DNA of 64,000 bases from Oidiodendron maius Zn. Lineage: Eukaryota > Ascomycota > Leotiomycetes > Myxotrichaceae. Location: assembly GCA_000827325.1 (NCBI GenBank), contig KN832904.1, positions 1-64,000 of the forward strand. Direction: 5' to 3'. Shown piece by piece: positions 33,101-43,370 of the stretch. Position numbers and translations under genes: made by a program. Position 1 is the first letter of the stretch, and each line of letters begins with the position of its first letter. The notes under the pieces are model-generated. The model searched no databases. It saw nothing but the letters and a program-made list of their open reading frames with translations, and was not told the DNA's origin.

Positions 33101-35707
33101 GTCTGGGCCGCACCCTGATGTCCGAGGACTCTTATCGCAAATTTTTGTTGCTTTCCCTAGATGGATACGATCGTGGTGCGGAACAGGTCGCCAATGTCAT
33201 CTGTGAGCTCTCGCAACGAGTTATTGAGTTGCCAGTGGAGGGTATGGAAGACTGCTACGTTGCTGGCGATGGCACGCTCCAGATATGCCGTGTCTCCGAG
33301 AATGTCGACATGGACACGAAGGTGGCCCAAGCAATCCTGCCTCGCCAGACAATCGAGTGCAAGCTTACAGCAGACACCCCCGTGACACTTCGCCTAGGAG
33401 CACCTGGGCATCTCGATACACTTGAGTGGAAGGAAAGCGACGATGAAGGATTACGTGGAGCGGAGTCTATGAATCCAGACGAAGTCGTGGTGCAGGTCTG
33501 CGCAATCGGCCTCACATTCCGTGATCACCTAGTTGCCAGCGGGCAGCTGGATGAATCCGAGCTAGGGACTGAATGTGCTGGGGTTGTTCAAGCTGCCGGC
33601 GATAATTCAGGTCTCCAGGTCGGTGATCGCGTCTGTCTTCTCGCCACTTCGACGTGTCGCTCCGTCCTCCGCACCGCTGCGAGTGGGGTCGCAGCCATTC
33701 CTCCACATATGAGTTTCGCCGAGGCTGCTTCATTGCCTACAGCACTGTGGTTATCATACCGAGCCCTTGTTGACGTCGCGAGGGTCGAGAAAGGTGAGAC
33801 CGTCCTGATTCACCGAGCATCCAGCTGCATGGGCCAGATAGCTATACAACTAGCCAAGCAACTTGGCGCCCGCGTCTTAGTCACCGCCCCGTCAGGTGCC
33901 AGCAGCGAACTGCTTCAGAAGCGGTTTATGGTTCCCGAGACGGATATCTTCGACACCGAAGATGGCTCCGCGGTAAGCAAGATATATAGCAGGACAGACA
34001 GAGCAGGCGTCGATGTCGTTATTGGACCGCTAGCAAAAGATGGGCATCGTATTACTTTTGACTTCTCAGCATGTCTGGCGCCGTTCGGCCGGCTTGTCGA
34101 CATCAGCTTGTTGAGAGCCTCCGATTCTACGCCAAGCCAGCTGCAATTCGGAAACAGAGCATCCGTGAATATCTCCCGAGCATCTATAAACATGGTCGAT
34201 CTCCTGCAGAGAAAACCTTCACTAGCTCATGCAACCTTTCAAAGAGCCGCTAAGATGGCCTTTGAGCCATCTTTCAGGACTCCGCAACCACTTCATGCTT
34301 TTGGAGCTAGCGAAGTCGAGGCTGCGTTCCGTAATTTTAATGCTCCTGATGTGATAGGAAAAAGCGTTATCGAGATGAATCCAGATATGAGTGTCACGGT
34401 ATGTATTGATCTCTGCTCTAGAACCTATGCTTCACTACCCGCGGAGTGCTGACCAGCTACAATCTAGGTCAATATGAGAAGTAGACCAAGATACAACTTC
34501 CGCTCGGACGCCACCTATGTTATTGCTGGTGGGCTTGGCGGTCTTGGCAGGAGCTTTGCCCGGTGGATGGTCAGCCGTGGCGCACGTAACCTGATCCTCT
34601 TATCGCGCTCTGGTGCAAAAGTTGCTGCTGCAAAAGCCCTCGTCGTGGAACTCACATCGCAGGGTGTCTGTGTCGCTACACCACCCGTCGATATCAGTAA
34701 CCTGAGCAGTCTGAAACAGGAGATGGAGAAGCTTGAGGAGCACATGCCGCCGATTCGGGGTTGTATCCAGGCCACTGTTGCCTTGAGGGTTCGTATTGTA
34801 CCATATTATCCTTTAAGCATTCCTTCTAATTAACGCACCCCTTCTCTAGGACAACCTTTTCCCCAATATGACATACGAGGACTGGGTTATCGGGACAAGC
34901 TCCAAAGCTACCGGCTCATGGAACCTGCACGCCGCTCTGCCCTCGGGCCTCGACTTTTTCGTGCTTCTCGCGTCCCTCAATGGCATCGTGGGTGGCCGCG
35001 CGCAAGCCAACTATGCCGCCGGCAATACTTTTAAGGACGCGCTCGCCCACCACCGCATCTCGCTCGGCGAAAAGGCCGTCTCAATCGATTTAGGGCTGAT
35101 GGTTGCAGAAGGTGTAATCGCCGAGAACGAGATCCTGCTAGCTAACATGCGCCGCCTCGGCCACCTGATGGACATCAGCCAGGAAGAGTTGATCGCCTTG
35201 CTGGACTACTACTGCGACCCGGCGCTGCCCCTGCTGACGCACGACCAAGCACAGATCCTCGTCGGCCTCGAGACACCAGCAGCGGTGCTGGCCAAAGGCA
35301 TTGACCTGCACCATTCAATCCACAGGCCAATATTCCGCCAGCTCTTCCGTATGAGCTCGTCAGCAGAGTCCGCCGAGTCCGCCGAGTCTTTGGAACAAAA
35401 GTTGGAGAGAAATCGCGCCGGTGTCCTCCGACGCGCGGCCACCGACGAGGAGGCCAGCGAGCTAGTCACTGGCTGGTTTGTAGCCAAGTTGGCACAGGTA
35501 CTCGGTCTGGACGTGGGCGACGTGGACCCAGACAAGCCGGTTCCTGCGTACGGCATCGACTCGCTCGTGGCAATCGATCTGAAGAACTGGTTCGCGCGCG
35601 AGATTAGCGCAGAGGTGCAGGTTTTCCTACTCCTAGGGAACACGCCTATAAGACAGGTAGCCACGGAGGCGGCAGCAAGAAGCGCGCATCGTATAAGTGC
35701 AGCTTAA
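27178..35707 (+). CDS. Highly reducing type I polyketide synthase (KS-MAT-DH-cMT-ER-KR-ACP)
   Basis: Eight exons (27178–27387, 27452–27596, 27651–27919, 27982–28572, 28622–28672, 28738–34398, 34468–34788, 34850–35707) join in phase to 2701 aa. KS: Cys187 in DSACSSSL, His322 in EAHATGT, His362 in NIGHLEG. MAT: Ser765 in GHSSGEVAAA. DH: His1104 in HTIGGEIVFP and Asp1296 in HPATLDG. cMT: ILEVGAGTGGQT near 1578. ER (about 1960–2300): HRASSCMGQIAI replaces the usual GGVGQ nucleotide loop. KR: GGLGGLG near 2330 and Tyr2471. ACP: Ser2654 in YGIDSL. No TE or other release domain follows. The enzyme builds a reduced, methyl-branched chain; a weak ER would leave double bonds. A repeat-filled linker lies between KS and MAT. 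The FSH hydrolase upstream probably releases the product. Function by family is certain, product unknown. Confidence 0.95.
28933..29133 (+). repeat. 24-bp coding minisatellite in the PKS KS–MAT linker
   Basis: Eight complete 24-bp units and a partial ninth lie head to tail in frame, each coding for a variant of GSVTNGIN (unit starts at 28933, 28957, 28981 and every 24 bp to 29125). Units differ by a few bases, mostly in codons 4–7. The encoded Gly/Ser/Asn-rich peptide is expected to be a flexible, disordered tether. Confidence 0.92.
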
Positions 35708-36054
35708 TTCGTTGTTGAAAGTTGATTACCCTATTAGTGCGAATCCTCGTTCCCAGCCACCTATTCATGTATATATAGAGAGACTGCTCCCGCTCCTTAC
35801 CTCTTCATGCAACGCAATATAACTTACATTTCAATAGCCGCTTTTCAATGTCCATGCGGTATGTACTCTTGGCATGAATGTATCACATACTGATCGCACA
35901 CCTAATTTATGGCAACTGGAAGCCTTTGTTGAATGGATGCCGGGAAATATTTGAACATGCATATAAAGGATCTATTAGCTACCTCTTCATGTACTTTCCA
36001 TAGCTGCCAAACCTAATCACCTGGCTCGTAGGTATTGTCGTATTGATACCGCCT
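35708..36054. other. Convergent 3' intergenic region
   Basis: The tails of the PKS and the zinc-cluster gene meet here. A TATATATAGAG box lies near 35769. No gene is seen. Confidence 0.4.
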
Positions 36055-36575
36055 TCAGGTAGCTGTCCCAATGCCATTAAAGTTTGTCTGACCAAGCCAA
36101 TTGGCGACTCTCTCATACGTCGCGCCATTCCTGAGAAGTGTGAGGATTGCGGAGGTATCCTGGTCTCCGGATAGCGCTCGCAGGATCTGCTCAGAACAAT
36201 AGATTCTCTTTTCCAGTTCGTCAATTTTCATGATCAGTTGCTCTTTCGTGCGTCTGGTGTGGGCCTGGTATATGCAGTGAGGGGTATCTGTTCGTGACGT
36301 ACATCTCCTACATGGCTGTTGCCCGTCACACTACAAACCGTCAGTCAGAGTCGCTCCGTATACAATGCGGCTTGAATACAGTGCAAATATCGCCTAGCTG
36401 AACGATAAGATACCTTTGCGCGAGCCTTCTGACAGCTAAGACATGCGTTTTGAGTTATCGACCCGGGAATCCTGCGACGTTTTGGACTGGGGCTGAGAAA
36501 CCCGACATCACTTCCGTTCTGTGAATAAATGATCAGAACCTTCACGCCTTGCTTGCGAAGACTTAAATGGCTCAA
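36055..36575 (-). CDS. Small Zn2Cys6 transcription factor, 5' end unresolved
   Basis: On the minus strand an exon ending at 36414 joins, over an 83-bp intron (36331–36413), to an exon 36330–36055. The join completes a perfect zinc cluster: CLSCQKARAKC then DGQQPCRRC then TSRTDTPHC, i.e. C-x2-C-x6-C-x5-C-x2-C-x8-C, preceded by the basic stretch PKRRRIPG. A short helix with heptad-like leucines follows (IDELEKRIYC) and the protein ends about 85 residues after the first Cys of the second exon, so there is no fungal-specific middle domain. The frame is open to 36575 but has no ATG, so the start is probably in a further upstream exon. Next to the PKS it is the natural candidate for pathway regulator. 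Confidence 0.75.
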
Positions 36576-37377
36576 CGCACAGCAATAGAAGCCATCATAA
36601 AGATTTATCTGCTTGCGACTTTCAATATGTTTTGGTCCCCGAATCCTGGTCTGTCATGAGGCTAGTCAGCTAGATGATGATTGACGGTCATGGAGATTTT
36701 GGATTGGAGATTTTGGATCGGAAAAAGCACCCCAACAGGGAGAAACGAACATAGTGTATATAGTTCTAGACCGCTCTAGACTGCTGATATGGGTGGGGGT
36801 TAGATATGGTCTAAGCATTACCCCTCCTGTGTCCTTTGTAGTGAGCCATGCCATTGGTGCACCATGCATGTGGCAACAAAATGCATCTCGGAGGAAGGTC
36901 CGACTCCGCACTTGAGTTTGCGGATTCAGGCCATGATTTGATTAAGTTGAATTGTAAACTTTTGAAAAATATCCATAGTATGACAATTGTTAAGACGAAT
37001 CTACTAAGGAATGTGACATGTAAGTTTAGGAATATAGTTTACTGGTTCGCTGTGCTGCCTTGAAAGAATGTTTCGCACATAGCATTTCAATTCCAGAGGG
37101 CATAATATAAATAGATGTCATTGTCAACACTTAGAATCCTCACGAGCCATCAACAGCTTTCTATAGCTCTCCATCGCACCTAGGCTGCGCAATGGGTACC
37201 CATTTGCGCACAAAAGTTTTGTGTAACCATACAAAATATAGGAATAATTTCCAATAATTAGTTTATAGGAATCGCTATAATTACAGTACTACGGTTAACC
37301 TAAAAATTACTTTAAATCTGCTATCTCTGGCTTAAAATTCGCAAAATAAAGGCAAAATATTTTGATTGAGTCTGGGT
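36576..37377. other. Intergenic DNA, no gene recognised
   Basis: AT-rich from about 36940. The missing first exon of the zinc-cluster gene may lie in the left part. Nothing else is supported. Confidence 0.35.
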
Positions 37378-37895
37378 AGAATGGCACCCCTACAGAATGC
37401 TTGTGCGGATCTCTGGTCGATACAGTTCTCGCCCAACTACACGATCAGCTTAAGAAGTGAGATATCATCCTTGACGGAGGGAACGAGCATTATCGTAATA
37501 CGGAACGTCGCCAAAATTGAATTGAAGAGCAAGGGAGTTACATGGATAGGTATGGGTGTTTCTGGAGGTTATCAGGCTGCGCATCATGGACCAAGCATGT
37601 CTCTGGGGGGGGGGGGGTAGTATTTGCTATCGAAACAGTATTACCGCTGCTCGAGAGGTATGCAGTAATGGAATCCAAAATTAACCAACTGTGAGTTGCT
37701 TATATTGGGCCTCATGGGAGCGGCCACTTCGTAAAGATGGTACATGATAGGATTAAAAATTGGATGCTCTCAACTACTATATGCGGGCTTGGGACTTGCT
37801 CAACGAGTGCTGTGACGAAATCAGCAATATCCTTGCCAGCTGGAATTCCACCGGAGATCTGAAGCATGCATACATCATACAAATCGGGTCCGCGG
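37378..37895 (+). pseudogene. Broken 6-phosphogluconate dehydrogenase fragment
   Basis: Three frames carry successive pieces of a 6PGDH-like protein. 37378–37619 ends in GVTWIGMGVSGGYQAAHHGP, then SMSLGG, the family's substrate-binding GMGVSGG segment. From about 37615 another frame gives ETVLPLLERYAV, a stop, and YIGPHGSGHFVKMVHD, which holds the conserved catalytic Lys region (H-x-V-K-M-V-H). From about 37777 a third frame gives WDLLNECCDEISNILASWNS and the TGDLKHAYIIQIGS end. The first frame break coincides with a 13-base G run (37606–37618). At least two frame changes and one nonsense codon exclude function. Most of the Rossmann half and the C-terminal half are missing. Confidence 0.85.
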
Positions 37896-38464
37896 TATGC
37901 TCCAGACAGAAAACAGCGAAGACTTATATAAAAAGAGAGCAGAGAAAACGAGCAGCATCACTTGCTCTCTGAGGTCCTCGACATAGTTGTTCAAGACGAC
38001 GATGATACGGAAGGCACCCCTACTAAAGTGTCTCGGTATTAGATTATCTTCTAGCTCTGATTTAGTCAAATCTTGGACTCAGGGAGGGCTTTACACATTA
38101 GTTGCGATTCTAGGGAAGCCATATTTAAGAGGATACGCTGTATACAACACACTATACTAGGTGGGAGTATCATGGTGTTGTTTAAATTCTTGCAAAACAT
38201 TGGTATTCTAGAGGGTTCTAAGGTACATCAGTAGGGGTGGTATAAAGGTGGAGTTAGGGGGTGGATAGGAAGAGTGGTTCTTAAGTTATATATTTAATAT
38301 AATCTACATGTCTAGTAAGTAATGCAGGTTTGTATAAACGTATCCTTCTAGCGGGATTCCACATGGAATACTATTTCTATCCTTATGGATCTTAGAGGCA
38401 ACTGCATCGTCTATATATATCTTCCCTCAACTCAAGACATCTCGTGTTAAATTTGCGCATTGCT
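37896..38464. other. Intergenic DNA
   Basis: AT-rich, with no recognisable gene, element or regulatory site. Confidence 0.4.
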
Positions 38465-39364
38465 TTAGGTTGGATCGTCTCGGTGTTCAGGAGAAGTGCG
38501 GCGGTCGAGGCAAAGTACAAAAACCTCTATAAATGGTACCTCTCTGCCTTGCGGTAAACACTTTTCGACCAATAGAGCAATATTATTTTCAACCCTTGAC
38601 GGACGCAAGTTATACAGCTTCATCATAGGAATATCAAGGGGCTTGAAAGGAACAAGGCAGCCCCTACGCCGCTCTCCAAGCCCTAACGGGTCGATATACA
38701 GATCGAGCATCTGCAACGCAGGAAAATTTCGCAGCCAAGAGTTAAAAAAGCCAGCCGGATGAACATCGTCCACATTGTCGAAATCAGGAATGAGCTGCGT
38801 GGTCAGCATAAATAACGGATTGAGAGTTAGAGCGAGGTTAACAAGTGATTGCAAGCCTGGGTGCGGCCGTTCCCGTTTCTCGGCCAGCCATTTAATAAAT
38901 GATTTATGACTGCGGAGGTATGCTAAACCGGGGAGGTATAAGGTGTCTGTGGCCGGGTTCCAAAGTTCAGTATTCCATTCCTCGTTCGATTCTATATCTA
39001 AGGAGTAGATTTTGCCCGCAACTGCTCTCGACTTGCGACATGTGTGAAAGAGTGAAAATACATCTTCTTTGGTGCTAAAGCCCCTGGACCTTCGATAAAT
39101 ATATTTATGATCGTCTTTGCTCCAATTATCAGGTGAAACCACATCTATCTCACTTGACAGATCTTTGAGCCCATCTATGCACGATAGGATTGCCCGTGGT
39201 CTGGAGAGATCAAAGTTAACAAACACTAGGATCGCCTCCGGGACGTCGCGTGGGCAGGGCAGGGCAACCTCCCATATCGTGAGCTGGATTTCGGGCGGTA
39301 AGCTCCCGAATACCGTGAAGGCGGAAGGCTTGGGTTCTGTCATGGTAGTGAGGTCTTGGCGCAT
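38465..39364 (-). CDS. 2EXR-domain protein
   Basis: The single-exon 299-aa protein contains near its start FGSLPPEIQLTIWEVALPCP, the signature of the fungal 2EXR domain, which begins with an F-box-like leucine/proline segment. The SLFHTCRKSRAVA helix and WNPATDTLYL strand further on also belong to that family. There is no signal peptide or membrane span. The family is abundant in ascomycete genomes and its molecular role is unknown. The start could also be the second Met (MTEPKP). It lies between the two biosynthetic clusters and probably belongs to neither. Confidence 0.85.
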   Translation of the reverse strand: MRQDLTTMTEPKPSAFTVFGSLPPEIQLTIWEVALPCPRDVPEAILVFVNFDLSRPRAILSCIDGLKDLSSEIDVVSPDNWSKDDHKYIYRRSRGFSTKEDVFSLFHTCRKSRAVAGKIYSLDIESNEEWNTELWNPATDTLYLPGLAYLRSHKSFIKWLAEKRERPHPGLQSLVNLALTLNPLFMLTTQLIPDFDNVDDVHPAGFFNSWLRNFPALQMLDLYIDPLGLGERRRGCLVPFKPLDIPMMKLYNLRPSRVENNIALLVEKCLPQGREVPFIEVFVLCLDRRTSPEHRDDPT

Positions 39365-41136
39365 GGAAGATCGGTTCGCGGACTCAACGAAGCAAGATAT
39401 CGATACGGGTCTGCAGGCAAGCAGTCGACGATGTAGGAGATGTAGTATTGGGAACTAGAGCAGCAAAGTAAGCAACGGACAGACGAAAAAGAGAAGCAGT
39501 GCCTTACTTGGGTGCTTCACAATGACCAGCTGTATGTTTACCAGCTCCAACGGCTTTTGTAGATTTTGTGCCCACCCACTGGGCTTATGCCACGTGTAGT
39601 TGAGACAAATTGCTGCGATGGAAGGAAGATGGGGCAAGATGCAGTACAGTAGGCATCAACGACTCGCTTTACTGTCAGTAAGCGAGCTGCTCACTGCTGC
39701 GCCGCAAAATCACAATCTTATTATTCTGACGACAACCAACTTCAACATCATGCCCCTTTCCTCCTCTCTTTCTTCCTTATTAATATCAGATTATAATTTA
39801 CATTGGCCATCATGGCCCTCTCACCTTCATTCCGTCGACTTCTGAAGCTGTTCATCCTTACCGCACTCGTTACGAGTCTCTTTTGCCTCGGACTCTCCCT
39901 TTACTGCGGTATATTCATGATTCCATACCTTACTTATTTTTAAATTCCTAAACATTAGTTGTATATAATTTTTAATTCTACATTAAAATATTAAGAAATG
40001 GCTAAGGTATTGCAGGTTTAAAATCGTGATTTTTGCGATAAAATTAGCTAACCGGCTCACTGATATGACCGGCTTACTGATGGACTACGTTAGCCTCTAA
40101 AGTTAATTAGAACTCTATTTTACTCCTTTATTCATCTCATAGGGCCAGTTGAGGGCAGAGAGAAGCCTCAAGTAGCTTAGTTGAGCAAGATAAAGGGATT
40201 CAGACTTAGAAGTATATAATATGGAAATAGACCGTGGTAGGATAACTGAAAATAGGGTGGAAATACTTTTATATAATAATACATAATGTTGAATAATCTA
40301 TTCATGTCCCTTCTAGCTGTAGTTGTGGCATAAAAGTACTTCAATTTATTATTTTAATAATGGGATGTAAAATTAACGAATTTGTACACGTAATATACGT
40401 GAAAACCTCCTTGTTATCTTATTCTATAACCTAGAACGCAACTTAAACATATATTATAATCTATAAATAGGTTAGAAAGGGGAAATAAGACTACAACCGA
40501 GTTATTACACTCTGACGTTTTAGGCCAGAGTTGAGTAAACATAGAAAAGATATTCACGTTATTGCTGATCTAGTATCTAATCAATTTGAAGTGAAGTATC
40601 ATACGAGTTTTTGGGGCTTTACAGTTAAATATCGCGTTATGGAATACAGGGGGCTTTGAAATTTCAAAAAGTACAAGCTTCTATTTAGGAACGAAAACTG
40701 TCAGCGAAGGTTGGACTTTGCTGACATGACGTGACATAACATGACATGACACGGCAGGATCATGACATCCATACACTCTTGTTCAAATTTGTCTCACTTT
40801 CCTGGGGTCAGAATCACTAAAAGTTATGGCGACTCCAAACCCTAGTAATATGGATGAAGACAAATGAAGAGTGGTCAATCTTTTTCATTCTGGCGCTAAG
40901 CTGGGGAAGCTGACATGCGGATACTTGAACACAAGTCCACCTCTGATGATTTGAGCATATCGATCCCTGTTCATATTATTACTTTGTAAGACTTTCTTTA
41001 TTTATTGCGAAGTCTGGTTACCTAACGTACAATCTTCTAAGGAGTTGGAAATCTAACAAATCACGAGCCAAAAGCTCACAAAGAGAAGAGAAATTTACCC
41101 AGATATACCCGCCGATCTAAATAGTCGGCAAGTAAA
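39365..41136. other. Intergenic, partly AT-rich, with a possible orphan first exon
   Basis: At 39812 an ATG opens 41 codons encoding a basic N-terminus and a hydrophobic span (FILTALVTSLFCLGLSLYCG), followed by a possible donor (GTATAT) and then AT-rich DNA without a continuation. It looks like the signal-anchor exon of a lost gene. From 39950 to 40700 the DNA is AT-rich and featureless. Confidence 0.3.
40720..40920. promoter_or_regulatory. TGACATG/GCTGACATG motif cluster upstream of oxygenase 1
   Basis: GCTGACATGAC begins at 40720 and is followed by TGACATA, ATGACATGACA and CATGACATC within 50 bp. A separate GCTGACATGCG lies at 40909–40919, 217 bp before the oxygenase start codon. The second one matches the 11-bp motif found three times between oxygenases 2 and 3. 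Role as a binding site of a regulator is inferred. Confidence 0.45.
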
Positions 41137-42215
41137 ATGGACTTTCCTGTTCTCGACTTTCAAGAATTTGTGATGGGGGACGAGGAGCATATGAACAAGT
41201 TCGCCGCAGCAATTGTCAATAGTTTTGAATTATATGGCTTTGTCAAGGTTATCAATCATGGACTCAGCACTCCTAAAATTGAACAAGCGTTTGCGTGGGT
41301 GAGTTTTTTGACTCGGTCAATCTCAAAATTTGAACTGAATGGCTTTCGCAGAGCCGTCGCTTCTTTGCTCTTCCCTTGGAGACCAAAATGAAATCGAAAC
41401 ACCCACCCAAATCAAACCCCCACCGAGGATATAGTTATGTCGGCCAGGAGAACCTATCTGCGCTCACCCGTGCAGATAGAAACTCGCCAAGACTATATGA
41501 CCTCAAGGTTAATGTCTCAAATCCGCTCCGGTGGGAAGTTATTCTGACATGTCAATAGGAGAGTTGGGATCAAGGTGCAACTGATGATCTTGAAAATCCC
41601 AATTTATGGCCAGAATATTCCGACATTCCTGGCTTTCAAGAGTTTATGGAAGTGTTTTTTCATGAGTGCCACGAAACGGAGGTGGCTCTACTTGAAGCAG
41701 TCGCGATGGGTCTGGGCTTGTCCAGAAATCATTTCGACTCTATGCATACAGACCGCGTGAATGAATTCAGGCTATTGCATTATCCTGAGGTTGAGGTCAA
41801 AGAGCTGCAATCAGGCATAAATACTCGTGCCTCCGAACACACCGACTTCGGTACCATCACTTTACTCTTCCAGGACTCCGTGGGCGGTTTAGAAGTAGAA
41901 GACCAATCTCAAATGGGTGTCTTTCGTCCTGTTGAAGCAGTGGCACCGATTATGGTAGTCAATATTGGCGACTGTATGCAAAGGTGGACAAACAACCGAC
42001 TGAAATCAGCATGCCATCGCGTAACTATCCCACCAAGGTGTAGCGATGGATGTGATGTGATTGATGAGAGATACTCGATTGCTTTCTTCGGGAAACCCAA
42101 TCGAAATGCTGAACTATATCCTCATCCTTTATTCATAAGTATTGATAACCCAAGCAAATATGAGCATACCACAGCGGGAGAATATAATCAAACCAGACTT
42201 GTCAAGGTGTATTGA
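41137..42215 (+). CDS. 2-oxoglutarate/Fe(II) oxygenase 1 (isopenicillin-N-synthase-like)
   Basis: Three exons (41137–41298, 41352–41507, 41559–42215) join in phase 0 to 324 aa. The N-terminal DIOX_N region includes GFVKVINHG and the segment PHRGYSYVGQE, seen in fungal amino-acid-oxidising members such as those of the echinocandin pathway. The iron site is HTD in ASEHTDFGTIT with the distal His in ACHRVTIP, and the 2-oxoglutarate-binding Arg in ERYSIAFF. It uses 2-oxoglutarate and O2 in the cytosol. It stands upstream of the NRPS on the same strand, and I propose that it oxidises a free aliphatic amino acid or the peptide. Family certain, substrate inferred. Confidence 0.9.
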
Positions 42216-43370
42216 CATTTAGGTATTTTGGATTTTAGTAAAGAAACTATTTCATGTCATTTAAAATTACATATCGAACACATGAGACGCTGAGCATTTC
42301 AACTCTACGGGTGAATTTGACATTTAATCTTAATGCTTGACCTCTGATAGATGAATTTAAGCCCATGAGATATAGAGATAGCTTTTCCCTTACCATTTAT
42401 AAATTTAAAGGCACTAAATAAATATCTAGGGGCTACAGGATTACATAAATCCAGCTACATTATTGTGAAAGAAGGCCCTTGCTTTCCGAATAAAGCCTGT
42501 AGGTAGGGACTGGCAAGAATTGGTGGAAGTTTAGCGGAAAATGCTCTAATGCAGTGGCCAGCGTGTAAGTTACCAACTTGTCAAAGTAGCCTATTGAGGT
42601 GAAGTTCGTCGGGCACTAACCAATAAAGAGGACTCACAAGTTCCCAGGACGACTCCAGAGGCTAGCGGCAAATGTTTGACATATTGACTGTCGGGACTAT
42701 TATTTACATCGTCAGGATTACTTTACGTTGCCTGTCAGATGTATTTATGCTGGTTATATTGTCGTCAACCCCATCATGCTAGGTCATGTCATGTCAGTCA
42801 TGTCTGGTCAGCACAGCTACAACGCTGCAACGCTGCAACGTAACGTACGAATTACTACGTCAGAAGTCATGTCACTACGCTAGACAGGGGGTATTCTGGC
42901 AAAGCAGCGGTTACAGCGCATTTACCAAATTTTAGTGATCGGTAGGGGCTTTATGTGCTATAAAATTAGGGCGTATAAGCCTATAGCTCACTAAATTTAC
43001 AGTGAACTTGGTTACTACTGTACGCAACTTGTAAGCGAGACAAACTACCTACAAAATAAGCCGATCCTTGTCTAGCGTAGTGACACGACTTTTCACGTAC
43101 AGTACGGCAGTATTTCGTAAGTAAGACGTTGACTATTATCGCGTTGGATTAGATTGAACACCTGAGGCATGCATCTGAGGGGAGTTTACGGAGACCTTAC
43201 TGTATGGAGACTGTAGCAAGCTTTTTTACTGTCGTATAGCTTCTTAAACTGCAAGTAGGTATTTGAGCACATCCAACTAGATGTTCGTGGCCGAGTTTAG
43301 TACCAGCTACTAGATTGTACTAATAAGTATTCCTATAGCTTAGAATAAGAGGCCGTACGCAAGGGTTCAA
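42216..43370. promoter_or_regulatory. NRPS upstream region with CATGTCA/GTCAGC motifs
   Basis: A run of CATGTCA repeats lies at 42784–42804 (the reverse complement of the TGACATG motif upstream of oxygenase 1), followed by GGTCAGC at 42806–42812. A tandem CAACGCTG pair lies at 42829–42842. No gene is seen in the 1.15 kb. The NRPS start itself has no clear TATA box. Confidence 0.4.
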
